From Nageia nagi (lineage: Eukaryota; Pinophyta), in assembly GCA_050084985.1 (NCBI GenBank), contig JBITNC010000001.1, forward strand, positions 32,302,001 to 32,366,000: DNA of 64,000 bases. Direction: 5' to 3'. Below, one piece after another: positions 1 through 13,049 of the stretch. Position numbers and translations under genes: made by a program. The notes beneath the pieces were generated by a model. The model worked only from the letters and a program-made list of their open reading frames with translations, searched no databases and was not told the origin of the DNA. The first letter of the stretch is position 1. Each line of letters begins with the position of its first letter.

Positions 1-1439
1 CTACTATGTTATAGTTGGACCACACTTGGTGTTCCTGATCCACTTCCATTAGGGGAATAATCTCAAGGTGTGAATTCCATTCTTCTTTGCATACTTTGTG
101 AAAACATGATTCAAAAATGTAAGATATGAAGTCAAGGAGGAGATCCAACATCAAGGATTGATTACCCACATGTATCAAAAGGCTTGCTAGAATATTCAAA
201 AGCTCTTATAGAGGTAGAGGAACCTCTAACTCAAGATCAAGAGAGAGAAAAGAAGAAAGAGAAGGAGCATTTTACCAATAAGGGTAAAGCACATAAAGTG
301 AAAAATCATAAGCTCTCAATCAGATAACCCCCTTGAAAAAGCATAAGAAAAATGAGCCAGCCCAAATAATGAGACTAGCTACACCAAATGCTAGGTGAAT
401 GAGAACTTGAGCTTCTATAAAGAAAGGTAATACCCATAATCCTCCTCCCAAGCTTCCTATTAAAATTTAGATCAAAGTGAGAAAAAAGGTTTTAGGAGAA
501 GAAAACTCTTTAGGAGAAGAGGATTTAATGGAATCAATCCAAACTATTACTAAAATAGAACCAAATCCCCCAACTCCCCTTCTATAGAAAATGTTTAACC
601 CCAAATGGAAAAATGTTCCTTAGGGTGAAAAATGTAGAACCCCCTTAGTTTCCCCTCCATACATTGTCTATGATGGAACCAATCCCCAAAGGTAATAGAG
701 GAAGAGAAATTCCAAAAATAATATAGCTAAAAAAAGGATGAAAATGTGGGGGGAAGAATAAACCATAGAATAAGGCACACAATGAGCAAATCTTGGCATC
801 CTCTTATTGAGTATTAGAAGGGATACTTAGTAGGAAAAAGAAGGATACCCAAACAACTCCAAAATCTAAGGAGCCACCTACCACCCTATAACAATCAAAG
901 AAGCTTGAATTCATTAATGCTACCCCTAATGCATAGGTTAAGGAAAGGATCCTATATGCCATTATGGATCATTCCTCTACATGGGATGCAGGAGATTACT
1001 TCTTTATGAAAACAAGGAACAAATGATAAATAATTTTGAAAAAGACAATGGAATAGGGTAGTATGAAGTAGGAGATGAAAAATAAGAAGTACATATAATG
1101 GTATTAGATATATTAGGTTAAAAATTAGATAGCATATCGAATGTATTAGGTAGCTATCATATACTTACAATTTTATTTTGTAATATGTATCTAGATGGGA
1201 AATTCATATTTTGGTAGTGTTGCAATGGTATTTGAATGTCCATGTAGCTACTTAGATAATAGTTGGGTAGTTAGTTTTGTTTAAAACTTTTTGACTAGTT
1301 TTTGGGATCCATCTAAAAATCACCACTTTTTTTGTTAATATAATTTACCTATTAGAAAAAAAAAGAAATAAAAAAAAAGGGAAAAACCCTCATAATCAAG
1401 GGGAGTGGAAACAAACAAGACTCCAACAAAGACAACAAC
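1..1439. other. Left-edge AT-rich sequence without a recognisable gene
   Basis: No reading frame in this stretch matches a family I recognise. It is purine-rich between about 200 and 800, and there is an A-rich tract near 1357-1385. Because the protease region of a copia polyprotein begins just to the right, the 3' part could be decayed gag of the same element, but no zinc knuckle or gag motif survives to show it. Confidence 0.4.
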
Positions 1440-3770
1440 AAAGAAATATTGTTAATGATACTAACAAAGTAGATGAAGATGTTTACAATCATGCTTTTGT
1501 TTATCAAGAAAACCCTTCAGTCTCATCCACTTGGTATATTGATTTTTATTCTTCCAAGCACATGATTAGCTTAATGGATTAGTTTTCTTCTTTTGATGAA
1601 AACTAAAATCCTATCAAGTTAAATTGATTGATTAAACATCCCATCACATTGAATTCAAGGGTGATGTTCACATACATCTTGAAAAGAACAACTATTAGAT
1701 CAAAAAGGTCTTGTTTGTACTAGGGATCACGAAGAATCTCTTGTCAATTAGTCAAATGCTAGATAACAATTTTAGGGTGGAGTTTGATATTTTGAAAAAA
1801 GAAAATATTTTCTTCATTTATGAAAATCCAAATGTGTTAAATAGTAGCAAAAGTAAAAGGAGGTAGGAGAATACTTTAGCTTGATGTTGTAGCTTCCAAC
1901 AATCACGCACTCAATGTTCATGTTGTGAATGTCACCATTATTTGGAACTAACAATTCATACATATGAATTCAAACTACCTAATCACTCTAAAAAATAAGG
2001 ATATGGTACGTGGTCTCCCACCTCTTGTTTCTCCTACTAATATTTGTTCTACTTCCATCATAGGGAAATAACATAGACTTCAATTTGAGCCTTACATACA
2101 TCATGCTAAGGGAATTCTTGATGTGATACACACCAATATGTGCAGACTCATGAGTGCTAGTAACACTGGTCAAAAATGCTTCCTTTTTTTATTAATGATT
2201 AATCTAAAAAAATATGGATGTTCTTATTGAAAATAAAGGATGAAACCTTTCAGTATTTCAAAGGGTTCAAAGCTCATGTGGAGAATGCCACTAGCCATTA
2301 TATCCATGTTCTTTGCTTAAATTAAGGAGTGAATAATTATCAAATGAGTTTTATGCATTCCTAAAGTAACATGGAATTCAATGAAAATTGAAAACACCTA
2401 ACATACCACAACATAATGATGTTTGTGAAAGGCAAAATAAGACCATAGTTGAAATGACAAGAAGTATGATAAAATATGTAAAGTTAAAAATAAAATTTTT
2501 GCCTGGTGCAGTAAATACTACCATATATTTTTGAATAAAGTACCTTTTAAAGCTCTTGATGGGATGAAAAATTAAAAAGGATGGAAAAGAGAAAAATATT
2601 CTATCTCAAATTTTAAAGAATTTGATTACACTGCCTATATGCATATTTCTAAAGAGCAAAGAAAGAAATTAGATGATAAGTCTTTGAGGTAAATTCTTCT
2701 CTGGTATAGTAGTGAATCTAAAGGATACAAACTCATGGATCCTACTACTCAAAAGAAATACATTAATAGAGATATTATTTTTATGAGACTAATGAATCTT
2801 CAACTAGTCCATCTACAAAGGTGCTTGAACCTAATAATGGTCCCATTATCAATCATGATGGTGAGGATGATGAGAGACAAGCTCCTATTCTGAATTTTCC
2901 ACCTAATAATGTTAGAAGACCAAAATGGTACCAAAAGTCTTTGTAAGATTCAAACTTAAGTGCTCTATTAGATAATTCTACCTTTGGATCAAGGATATGA
3001 ACATAGCTCATGAGGAAGTGAATTTGGAACTAATGAGCATAATTATGAATACCCTTGAACCTAAAATGATTCATGAAGCCATCAAGATATCACATTTGAA
3101 GTTAGCCATCCAAGTTAAATATAATGTACTAATAAAAATTGTACATAGAAGTTGGTAGATATTCTATTAGAGAAGAAGTTCATTATATGCAAATGGATTT
3201 TCAAAATCAAGTACAAAGCTGATAGGACACTCGATAAGCACAAGACCTGACTTGTTGCCAAAGGGTATGCTCAAGAGGAAGTTATCGACTATGAGGAGAT
3301 GTTTATTCCCATAGCTAAGATGAAGGCCATTATAATTACTTTGGTAATGGAAACATAATTTTGCTATAAGGCCCATTAGATGGATGGGAATAGCATCTTC
3401 CTAAATGGAGACTTAGAGGAAGAAGTATACATGCAATAACTTGAAGGGTTTAGTTTTTGATCCAAGTAAAAGAAAAATATGTAGATTGATCAAGTCTCTC
3501 TATGGCTTGAAACAACTTCCATGATCCTGTTACATCAAAATTGATGACCACCTACTACAACATGAATTTAATAAGAGTCCATTGATTATTGCAATATTAT
3601 CCTCATCTTGACATAAAAATGTCAGTATAATGACACATTAAAAGGATACTTCGGTATTAATTATACATATTTAATGTCTAATGAGTATAACTAGTGCAAG
3701 ATGTTATATTTGTTACTTGTTGATATTATCATGCTTTATTCCAAATTTTGTGCAGAACATTCTTCCTCTA
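1440..3770 (+). pseudogene. Decayed Ty1/copia polyprotein (protease, integrase, reverse transcriptase)
   Basis: This is the remains of a copia-type pol, which would encode protease, integrase and reverse transcriptase for retrotransposition. At 1532-1564 the frame reads WYIDFYSSKHM, matching the copia protease signature WYIDSGAS-HM with the catalytic D kept and the SGA part lost. At about 1700-1790 a GAG-pre-integrase stretch reads LFVLGITKNLLSISQML. Around 2400-2470 the integrase core reads TPQHNDVCERQNKTIVEM. From about 3150 reverse transcriptase follows, with KWIFKIKYKADRTLDKHKT, then AKGYAQEE, then SLYGLKQ at 3492-3516 and a damaged YVDD region near 3716-3736. Stops and frameshifts are frequent, so it cannot make a polyprotein. 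No LTR of its own was identified. Family assignment is firm; lineage within copia is not resolved. Confidence 0.85.
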
Positions 3771-3835
3771 GTGTCCTAAATATGCAATATTAATGCTCTC
3801 ATGGTAAGAAAGGGAAAGAACTAAATTCATAAATT

Positions 3836-4062
3836 CTAAAGTACTCTAAAGAAACACTGAAGTAGGATGCTTTGAAGTAGTAGCATGTTGAAGTAATGCA
3901 TGCTAAAATAGTAACGCGTTGAAGTAAAATGCTAAAGAAACTACTCTAAAGTAGTAGTATGCTAAAGTAATGTATGCTGAAATAGTAGTGTGCTAAGGTA
4001 ATGCACACTAAAATATTACTATGCTAAAGTAATGCGCTGAAGAAACTAGAGTACTAAAAGTG
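3836..4062. repeat. Degenerate minisatellite built on a GCTGAAGTAATGCATGC-like unit
   Basis: Imperfect units of roughly 17-20 bp alternate the words CTAAAGTA, GAAGTAAT and ATGC(A/T)TGC. The array follows directly on the copia reverse transcriptase remnant and contains no coding sequence. Unit boundaries are blurred by point changes, so copy number (about 11-13) is an estimate by eye. Confidence 0.7.
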
Positions 4063-5880
4063 ACAAAATGAAGCATCAAATGCAACCATATTTTCATGAA
4101 ACTTCATGGGTAATTTCTTCTTAATAATGGGTACTCATAACATTTTACCTAATGAATAAATACAAACTACAAAAAAACGTTATGAGGCCTGCAAGATAAG
4201 TTTAGAACCCAAAAATTATTGGTAGAAAAGAATAAGTTGTGATTTCCAGAGGCAAAAATAGAATATCAAATATGCATAAAATAGATCATGCCATATATGG
4301 ATAGAAAGATATTTCAAATAACTTTGTAATGGTTTATCACATTCTATAAATATACCAATATAAAAAACATTATTGAGCTTCAAAGAAAATCATTTATATT
4401 TTGGAAAATTGAGTTGTGCATGTAAGAATTACAACTGAAGTCAATAAAGTATTCACATGGAATCAGCATTAAAATTAGTCACCAAAGTCAATGGACTATG
4501 TTTAAAAAAGAGAAAAAGGAGCATATTATTTTAAATAAAGTATTAGTATATTTTATATAATAAATACTTTATAACATAATAATTCTATCTCTATTCACAT
4601 ATGAAGGTTTGGAGACTAGGGCTCATGGAGGCAAAGAAGACTTGCAAAGAATTTAGCAACCATATTCAAGGGACACCATTTATGGAAAATAAAATACAAT
4701 AGTGGTTTCACAACTATAGCCAAATTCTAAGGGAGCAAAGCACAACCATTTCTATATACAGCCAAGTTTAAGAAGGAAAGACATCATAGTGCAAATTTGG
4801 CAATAATGAACAACCAGTTTTATGATATCTTTTGTACCAAGGTTTGTGGATCACATCATAATATGGTTGGAAATATTTAGTAGCCTATGGTGGAAAATAG
4901 TCCATATTTCTTAATGCTTTATTTGGGTATATTGGGTATATATCATAGCTATTTCATTTAATATATTTAGCATGTTTTGGATTCTAGGGATATTGTTAAA
5001 TAACTATTAATTCCTATTTAGGGCATCAATATAAATGTTGTTAGTTTTTTTTATACATATGTGTGAGTTACAAATACATTTTTTTCCAGTATGTTAGAAG
5101 GGGAGAGATAGCATAGGAGATAGTATAGAGTAAATATTTGAGGACATCTATAGTCCATTTTTTGATGTAAGTTATTTTCATATGGAAATAAAAGCTGGAG
5201 ATTACATTGAGTTTCACATAATCTTATGAGATTATCTTTGGAGCCTCTACTAGGAGTCTTTCCAACTCCAACTAGTAGAGGTATTCTTTATGTTATTTCT
5301 TTTATATTGTGTGTTATTTTACTTTATAAAAGTTCCTTTTATTTTATTTTCCAATTCTGTAGTCTTGTGTATTTGATGTTAACTTTGTAGGAGTCTTTTA
5401 TAGTTGCAATAGGGTCTTATATTTGCTTTATATTTTCAATGCTTTCTTTACTTTTTTTGTATCAAATTTTAATTCTTGCAATTTCAAACACATAGACTAG
5501 AATAGAGTTTCTACTGTAGATAGCTTTAGGCATTGAACCGAATTTAACATTTTAAATGAGACAGTTGAATATTGATTTCCAAAACTAGTGAGAGGAAATG
5601 AAAGTTTTGAGCATTGGAGTAGTAGCTCTTCAAGCTAACTAGTCCCTTCACATCAACAAGTGTGAGGTTCAATAGGAAAGGGGATTAGTCATATACCTAG
5701 GGAATTTAGGGATCTATATTCTACTCATCATTTAGGCATCATTATCAGAGAGGAAATAGTGTTAGTATAGCTACTCTCTAGCTTATATTTTGAAAAATTA
5801 TTGACTATGCCATATAAGAGTTATATGCAACGATGCTCCCTTACACTATAATGGTCTAAGTGTCCTTGTGCAATACATTT
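4063..5880. other. Gene-free AT-rich sequence
   Basis: I see no conserved reading frame, RNA gene or terminal repeat here. A T-rich stretch at about 4900-5560 has LTR-like composition but I could not find a partner copy in the window. The last five bases, CATTT (5876-5880), flank the gypsy 5' LTR. Confidence 0.4.
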
Positions 5881-6714
5881 TGTAGACACCTAAAAATGAT
5901 ACTTTTTTTTATAAATAAAATAAAGGAATAAAAATTTAAACAAATAAAGTTTGTTAAACCCTTCTAGTCATTCGAAACCCAATATAGTTAATAACAACCT
6001 GATCCAATCATTGGCATTTGACACACAATTACTAGTGATCCTATAAATAGAAAAAAAAAAAAAAAAGTGGAAAATTTTAGGTGCCCAAGGAAATAAGCCA
6101 GTAGATCTTGAATGAGTCATCCTTAATCCTACATCCTCTCCACGTAGATAAACCCTATGAAAAGGATGGATGAGATTTTTTATACAATCCTTGGCTCCAA
6201 AATAGCAACTTTGGTCACCCCAAAATTCTATAAACTAAACCTTCTCCTAAGGAGAAAAGGATCCAAATTTTATGCAATGATACTCTGCTAAAATACATTT
6301 AGAATTATAGAAAGTAATTGTATTAAATTTTTTCCATCCTTTCATACTTGTATTATGTTATACTTTTATACATTTTTAACCATGTGAGTAGGCAACATTT
6401 ATAGGTGCATGGTAGCTGGTTGGAACAAAACAAAGCTAAGGAACTACTAAGCAATCAAATATCATCATCAACATTTTCTTGCAAGTTTTAAGAACACTAT
6501 TGAAGGATTACAGACATCAATACACTCATTTAGAGGAGGCCCAAGGGAGCCTATATCTCCCTTCACAAACAAAAATCCCTTACTATACAAGGCACTAACA
6601 TACATCATAAATCGACATGAGATTTGTCATTGTAAACTGATTATTGAGGTCTACTCAAAATTCAATAAAAGACTTATTGTTGGTTATTGATAGGGTTGTT
6701 TTTTGGGTAGTACA
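5881..6714 (+). repeat. 5' LTR of the large gypsy element
   Basis: It starts TGTAGACACC and ends GGGTAGTACA. It aligns along its whole length with 24319-25204, sharing for example the stretch around TTTGTTAAACCCTTCTAGTC, the block with CCTTCTCCTAAGGAGAAAAG, and the CTTACTATACAAGGCACTA block. Similarity to a third copy at 27446-28338 is weaker but has the same order. A TATA-like TATAAA sits at 6229-6234 and a polyadenylation signal AATAAA at 6664-6669, which places U3, R and U5 in the expected order. Confidence 0.8.
6229..6234 (+). promoter_or_regulatory. LTR TATA box
   Basis: TATAAA occurs at the same relative place in all three LTRs (6229, 24668, 27776), followed by a conserved (A/T)AAACCTT context. 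Conservation across three decayed copies supports it as the retroelement's core promoter. It is probably inactive in this decayed copy. Confidence 0.5.
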
Positions 6715-6715
6715 T

Positions 6716-6735
6716 TCTAACACTAGAATGAGGCA
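6716..6735 (+). other. Decayed primer-binding site of the gypsy element
   Basis: Directly after the LTR end the sequence reads TAACACTAGAATGAGG. The related element at 28340 reads TTTGACACTAGAAGGAGG. From memory, plant Tat elements often carry a TTGGCGCTAGAAGGAG-type primer site here; the differences are G-to-A or C-to-T changes in the GC part plus one other change. This fixes the LTR end at 6714 and makes the following 1.9 kb the leader, not part of the LTR. Confidence 0.5.
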
Positions 6736-8600
6736 TTTCACATATAAATTGCATCAAAAATGAGGCATAGGGGGTGTTTTCTATGTTTTATATTCATTTT
6801 TTATATCTTATGTCTTATAGTATCACTACTAATTTTGTGTTATTTTCTATTTTTTTGTTTTTATTTTTTGATTGTGTAATCATCGATGATTGTTATTGGG
6901 TGCTACAATTATGTGTAATCACCAAAGACTGGACTAAAATGCTAATGATCAGGACTAATCACCAGTGATTCTAAAATAAATTATGAAACACTAGCAATTG
7001 AATATAGAGGGTATATATTTCAACTTTCATCAATTCTAAAAGTGTAACTTAGGCACTAAAATGGAAAATAGAAATAAATCCCTTTTCTATGATTTCTTTG
7101 CTCAAATTGCATATAAAAAGGGTACCAACAAACTCACCTAAAATTTATCTTTGTTTGCTTTATTTTTAGTAAATTGCATGAATGTTATTTATCTTTGTTT
7201 GCTTTGGGAGCGTACCAACAAACTCACCTAAAATTTTTCATTACACCCACTTATGCTCTCCCTTTGCACTGAAAAGTGATCTTAGGTGATCAAAATGGGT
7301 GCAATAGGAAAAGAATGAATGAACATTTTTCTTTTCTCACTTTATTTCATTAAGATTAATAATGAACTCTCATTAAATTACTTTTGCACTCAAAAGAGGA
7401 ATTAACTTTTATTAAGAATGGAATGAATATAAGGTTAATTTACTGTGGCTAAGGTAGATTAAAATATATTAAATCAATTAATTATTGGGTGGGAATTTAC
7501 CTTCACATTAAACTCTTTCTATCTACCTTACCATTTTGATAGGAGAGTCGAAGGATTGTGACATAAAGAGGAGTTAAAGAATCTCATTTAAATGAAATTT
7601 ATTTCACACTAAAACTATTCCTATCTACCTTACCACTGCAAAGGAGGTTGAAAGAATGTGACTCAAAAAGGAGTTAAAAAATATCATTAAAGGTAATTTA
7701 CACTCACTTAATGGCTTCTTACATATCTCACTTTACCTCTCCGAAAGGAGGTCAAAGGTAGATGTGATTAGTAATAAGTGGTAAATGAACTTCACATAAT
7801 TACTTTCTCATTCAAAAGGAGTAAATGAATTTCACTAAGCATTCTTTAAAGACTCATACTAAAAGTGGTAATGAATCTCATGGGTTAGATTAAGACTCAT
7901 TAATTAAAACACTTCTTTTTTCATATTAAATAAAACATAATCAAAGGAAAATATATGCTTGGGTTGGGTTATCGTGGTCATATGTTCTTTTATTATTAAA
8001 TGAATATTCATGAAACCTTATAAAATAAACATCAATGAGTTGGATTGTGATGACCAACCATTGATTCTTATACTTCTTATGTACCCACTGATCACAGCAT
8101 AAGCCATAGAGCCAAACTTGAAGATGAATACTAGGTTTTAGGATAGAAGTCATCATTTTTCATCAGATGACTATAAATAAGGAGTCTAGGCTTGGATTCC
8201 ACTATCAAGATAGTCTTCAATGGTATTTATCGCATCCCATTGCACTAAGGGGACCATCATAGATTCTAAGCTCATACTTTTCCATAGATTACCTATATAA
8301 TTCTAGCCTACCTTGTTTAAACACCTAACTAATAAAAAATAATTTAGAAAAATTAACAAGAATGAAATGAATAATTCACATCACTCATTAAGAAAAAATT
8401 AATTCAATTTATTAACAAAATTAGTTAAGATAATCACACCAAAAAGGTGAGTTTATAAATAGGTTGTTTGTGCATCTACTTATTTTCTCAATAATATAAA
8501 TCAAAAATAAAAACATAATTGCTATGAACAATGTGTGTTTTTTTTATTTTTTATCAAAAAAAAAACAAAAAAAATTGAAAAATACAGTTCCAAAAAAAAA
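6736..8600 (+). other. Long untranslated leader of the gypsy element with internal subrepeats
   Basis: There is no coding sequence. The leader is matched in order by the leader of the related element at 28358-29571, for example TATGCTCTCCCTTTG near 7253 and 28824 and AACATCAATGAGTT near 8028 and 29549. A block GTACCAACAAACTCACCTAAAATTT occurs twice (7120 and 7213), and a roughly 115-bp unit with AAAGGAG or AGGAGTTAAA words repeats about three times at 7500-7760. TATAAATA occurs at 8172-8179 and 8454-8461. Confidence 0.6.
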
Positions 8601-10480
8601 AGAATGGTTAATACTCATTCTCAAATGGGTCATCATCAACAAATGCCCTATGATGAAACTTATTACGAAAGACAACCTAGTTATAGGTCTCATAGATCTA
8701 GTAGAGATACATCAAGGAGAGGAACTCCTCAAGAGATAGATGATACCTTAAATGAGGTAAGGCAATGTTTAATGCAGTTAAGGATTCCTTGTTCTTCTCA
8801 CACTTAGTCTTTCATTAGATCTACTTATCTAGTAGAAGATACACCAATAGGTAATGAGGAAGAAATCATTTTAAGAACTGTTACCCCATCACAAAATCAT
8901 TTGACTTATGTCATATTATAAAAAGTTCCCTTTAAACCTAATTATGATCATATTACATGTTACCTAGTAGATAGATGTCTTGTTCAATCCTATATAATAC
9001 GAGATGATTACACCCCTTCCACCATATTTAAAAGATAGAAGAATTTGATAATAGAATTTTGATACATACACTACTTTGGTATCTTAATCAAGGATTCATG
9101 CTAAGGTGTACAATTATGCTTATCATATTCTAAAAACAAACACACTTACCTCTAGGACTAGTCATTCTCTTCTATCACTAGCCATATAAACCCTAGTACT
9201 ACCCATACAACCCCTAGGACAATTCATAGAACTCCTAGATAAAGTAATCTTGATTTTCAATGTATAAGGTAGAAGAAATACCATCATATATGTCTAAACC
9301 AATTCAAAATCAATAATAGTTTAGGCTAACTAACAAATTATTTTATATAAACCAAATAAACTTAGAGGTTTGGTGCAAAATCTATGCTCACAAACATAGC
9401 TTGTGTTTTATGCATATCAAACTAGAATACCAATAGGGTAACCTAATAAATAATAGATTCAAGCTCAACTTCAAAATAGATCAAACCAAGAGTAGTATGA
9501 TAATAAGCAATTTACCATCTAGAACATAATCCTTATCTCCTCAAGGTCATAAAAACTATAAAAGTCAAAACCTTTGCTTACCAAGAAGAAAGGAGGCACC
9601 ACATGAGCAACAACAAACCCAAAGATCCCCTTTACCTTGGCCTAGACATAAGGTTCAAAAACATCATGCTCCTACATGTTTATATCAAAAGGGGACACAA
9701 TATTTTCCCCTACATCAACCTCCTCCACCTTCTCCACCATATAATAGAAATTACTATGATGACCAAACACCTTCCAAAAGAAGTTACCAATCATCCTCAA
9801 CGAATACACAAAGGGGAGGTAATATGGATAGTAAAAATTTATATTTCCTATGCAACCAAGTAATGACATTAATGAAAGGTTAATAAAGATTAAAATATTG
9901 TTACATCAACAAAACAAACATAAAGTCTCTTATGAAATAATTTATAGTAAGCCCATACATCCAAGTGTTCTTAAGATAGATATCCCTTTCAAATTTGAAA
10001 TTCCAAAGATCAAATCTTTCAAAGGAAAGGAGGATCCTAAATAATATCTAATACATTTCAAGTATTCAAGTTATGTAATTTTCAACAATGGTGTTTTAAT
10101 GTTGCATATCTTTCCTATGACACTTGCTAGATAAGCAATGGATTGGTACAATAACTTAACTAAACATAACATCACCTCATATGTGTAATTGGCTAACTTA
10201 TTCTTAGAACACTTTAGGATAAACATTAAACATAAAACCTCTATAACTAATCTCACAAGATTACAACAATTCCAATATGAGGTAGTTATAGACTTTATCT
10301 CAAGATGGAGGGTGATTCTGACAAGCATGCCTTACACTCTACCATAAGAAGAACTAGTAAAAATATTTAGTCAAAGTTATCTAAGACCTATTGCTAGTAC
10401 TTGATTGATTCAACAACACAAGATATTTGAAGAAGTAATCTCTCAAGTTGTTGTAATCGAAAAGGTTAAATATAGAATAG
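8600..10480 (+). pseudogene. Decayed gag of the gypsy element
   Basis: Gag would form the retroelement particle and bind its RNA. A frame from about 8603 reads QMGHHQQMPYDETYYERQPS followed by an S/R-rich run and then TLNEVRQCLMQLRIP. At about 9970-10450 the retrotransposon gag domain is clear: EIPKIKSFKGKEDPK, then AMDWYNNLTKHNITSY, LANLFLEHFRINIKHKTSI, NLTRLQQFQYEVVIDFISRW and SYLRPIAS. Several in-frame stops stand where family members commonly have Q or R (before AMDWYNNL, in the ITSYV-LANLF link). The region between about 8850 and 9960 is poorly conserved and carries frameshifts. Domain assignment is confident; exact ends are not. Confidence 0.75.
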
Positions 10481-11226
10481 AGAACTAAAGGGTAAAAAGA
10501 AAGAACCCTATGTTAGAAAAAAAAATAGGCTGAATAATCAGCAAAACCAATGCCTACTAATAAAGTTTCTTATCTCAAAGATTCAAAACTAAACCCTCCA
10601 CAAAATATACTTGCTCTGCAAAATGAGGGAAGAAACTTTAGGTCCTACCCAAAAAGTTTACTCATTTGACTAAAATATTTACGATATTTTGGCAAATTAA
10701 TGGATCATCAAATTATTACATTACCTAAAATAACCTAATGCAAGAGATAGTAAATGGTACAATGAGAATGATTATTTTCATTACCATCATCAAAAGGGTG
10801 ATACTATAGAAAAATGTAGAACTATAGCATAAGTTGATATTTGATTGATCAAAGAATATTACAAGTAGATAACCCATTAGTTATTCCTAATCAAAATCTA
10901 AAAATATATTAGAATCCACTTCCTCAACACCAAGCTAATCCATAGTTTCATACTCATACAAAAGTCAAGTAATGCATAAAGGGATTCAATATGCCTCTAC
11001 TTTTGTTGTCATGGTAAGTATAACCATAAGATCCCAAAGGGTGCAAGGAATACAAACTAATATTCCTAACAATCAAACAAATAATGGTGTTGTACAACCA
11101 AATATACCTTGATCACAACTTCCTAAGGTTTTAATAAAAGAAGTTTTAGAACATCAATTGAGAAATTCACAAGTGAAGATATCTTTGTTTTAATTGCTAT
11201 AACATTCCAAAGATCATAGGGAAGCT
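10481..11226 (+). other. Gag-protease linker, decayed
   Basis: Low-complexity, asparagine- and lysine-rich translations with many stops. I see no intact zinc knuckle; CRTIA at about 10818 may be a trace. No separate gene is present. Confidence 0.4.
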
Positions 11227-11523
11227 ATGAACCAATTATTACAAATAATTGAGCTGAAAATCAATGACCCTGAAAGCTTTATGTTTTTTGTGAAAAAAAT
11301 TAAGACAAGCAAAAACCCCATTATTATCTTCTATGATCATGAAATTAAACCATTAAACCATTCACAAGGTCAAGATCCTCCATTACATATTATAGCCAAG
11401 ATAGATAGGAGGGATTTTAAAAGGATATTAATAGATGAAGCTTCTGTAATAAATATTATTTCTATAATTGTGTATAAAAACTTGAATCTTCCTTTTTCAC
11501 ATATATGGGCACCTTCTTTATAA
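11227..11523 (+). pseudogene. Retropepsin-like protease domain of the gypsy element
   Basis: A 98-residue open stretch. The second half reads PPLHIIAKIDRRDFKRILID and then EASVINIISIIVYKNLNLPF, which follows the Tat-type retropepsin pattern (hydrophobic-hydrophobic-hydrophobic-D-G/S-S followed by N-I). The active-site D is kept in LID but the following G/S pair has become EA, so it would be inactive even if translated. The first part, ending YDHEIKPLNHSQGQDPPL, is the usual lead-in. It lies between gag and reverse transcriptase as expected. Further protease and linker traces continue to about 12430 (open stretch 12190-12426), where no motif is clear. Confidence 0.65.
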
Positions 11524-13040
11524 TTAAGAGCTTTTAATGATACTTTATGCTGAATAATGGGATCTATCTCATTTCCTATTACTGTGGAATCTAAAATAGT
11601 ACAAATATTATTAAAGTTATTAAAGGGGATATAATGTAATATAACCTACTCTTAAGGAGACCTTGGATTATAAAATGCAATGCATCCCATAAATATATCA
11701 TAATTATTTAAAATATATTCATGATGGGGTGGTACATTGTATACTTGGAGATGAAAACCCACTCCAATTGCAATTACACACATCTTTCAGGAGAAACTAT
11801 TTTACCTTCTATGCATTATTTTACAATGCCTATAGTTCCAAAAAAGGCATCAATAGTAGATATTGATAAAAAAAGGTTCTTTTACAAGTTCATTACAAGA
11901 AAAATATCTCATTGATCTTGAAATACCATATACACCAAAGATTAACAAGGATCTATTACCAAAAATAGAACCGACACTCTTAGAAAAATGAACATGGGAA
12001 GAAAGAGCACAAAGGTTAGATGAAGCAATCAAAGCCTCATCATCAAAAGCATCTTATCCCACAAATGCATCAGATAATGATAGTACAATAAAATATGAAT
12101 AATCTAATATCTATCCTATCATTCTAAGATTAACAGATTATGGAATAGGAGAATTTGCCATTAATGATGTCATTTTTAATATTCTTACAATGCAAGAAAT
12201 AGGAAGACCTGAATGGTATTCTAGTATAGTAGAGCAAATAATACCACTAGGAAAATTACCTAATCAAACACTTTTTGTATATCATGGTCCAATAGAACCA
12301 CTTATCCTTCCTTTACCTCAATCTAATGAAGGTATCTTCTGTGATTCATTAGAATATTTATCACCATATGTAAAATCATTTGTCCAAATATATTTTGATA
12401 GATGTAATGGAAAGGATAATGTTTAGGATTATACGAATAAGGACCTAGGTACATCATTGATATTCATTATTATTTGCCCAGTGATAAGATAGGTTTGGGT
12501 TATAAGAACAAAAATCAAGTATCTAGTTATAAAATAATTGAACTAGAATCGGAAGCCAAGATATTTGAAATTTAGTTGAAACACCTAAATAAATGATAAA
12601 TGAAGATGATATGGAGTCTAGAATGTTATCCTTAGGAGGTTTATTTCCTAATATGTGATAATTTCACACATAATATAGACTGGATTGGTCTGGAAGTGAT
12701 GAGTTTCAAATAATAGGATCAAAAATATCAAGTAGCTCTTCCTCGTACTTTCTAGTAGATGAAAAAATTGTAGATTTTACACTGATTCCTAAATAACCTA
12801 TAATCTAGGATTTCAAAGATATAGATATAATCTTATGAACTTCATACTTGAATATCAATACTACTTTAGAAGATCAATATGAAAGTGAGGATGAAGAATA
12901 CAATGCAAATGATAATAATTAGATTCCAATACCCAACCAATTGGAGGAAAGATCCCACATGTTAATTGAAGAGACCATTAATGTTGACCTATGTGATGAT
13001 CCTAAAACCCTACAATCATTCAATTAGAAAATCCCTTACT
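11524..13040 (+). pseudogene. Protease to reverse transcriptase connector of the gypsy element
   Basis: Broken reading frames that belong to the pol connection. The stretch 12190-12426 is open for 78 codons (starts MQEIGRPEWYSSIVEQIIP), with no domain I can name. Acidic, stop-ridden sequence follows to 13040. Given its place between protease and reverse transcriptase it is treated as part of pol. Confidence 0.45.
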
Positions 13041-13049
13041 GAAAAGGAA

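Noticed and set aside
6774-6968. Open frame of 64 codons rich in F, Y and L
   Set aside because: It lies in the untranslated leader right after the primer site, and its hydrophobic content follows from T-richness.
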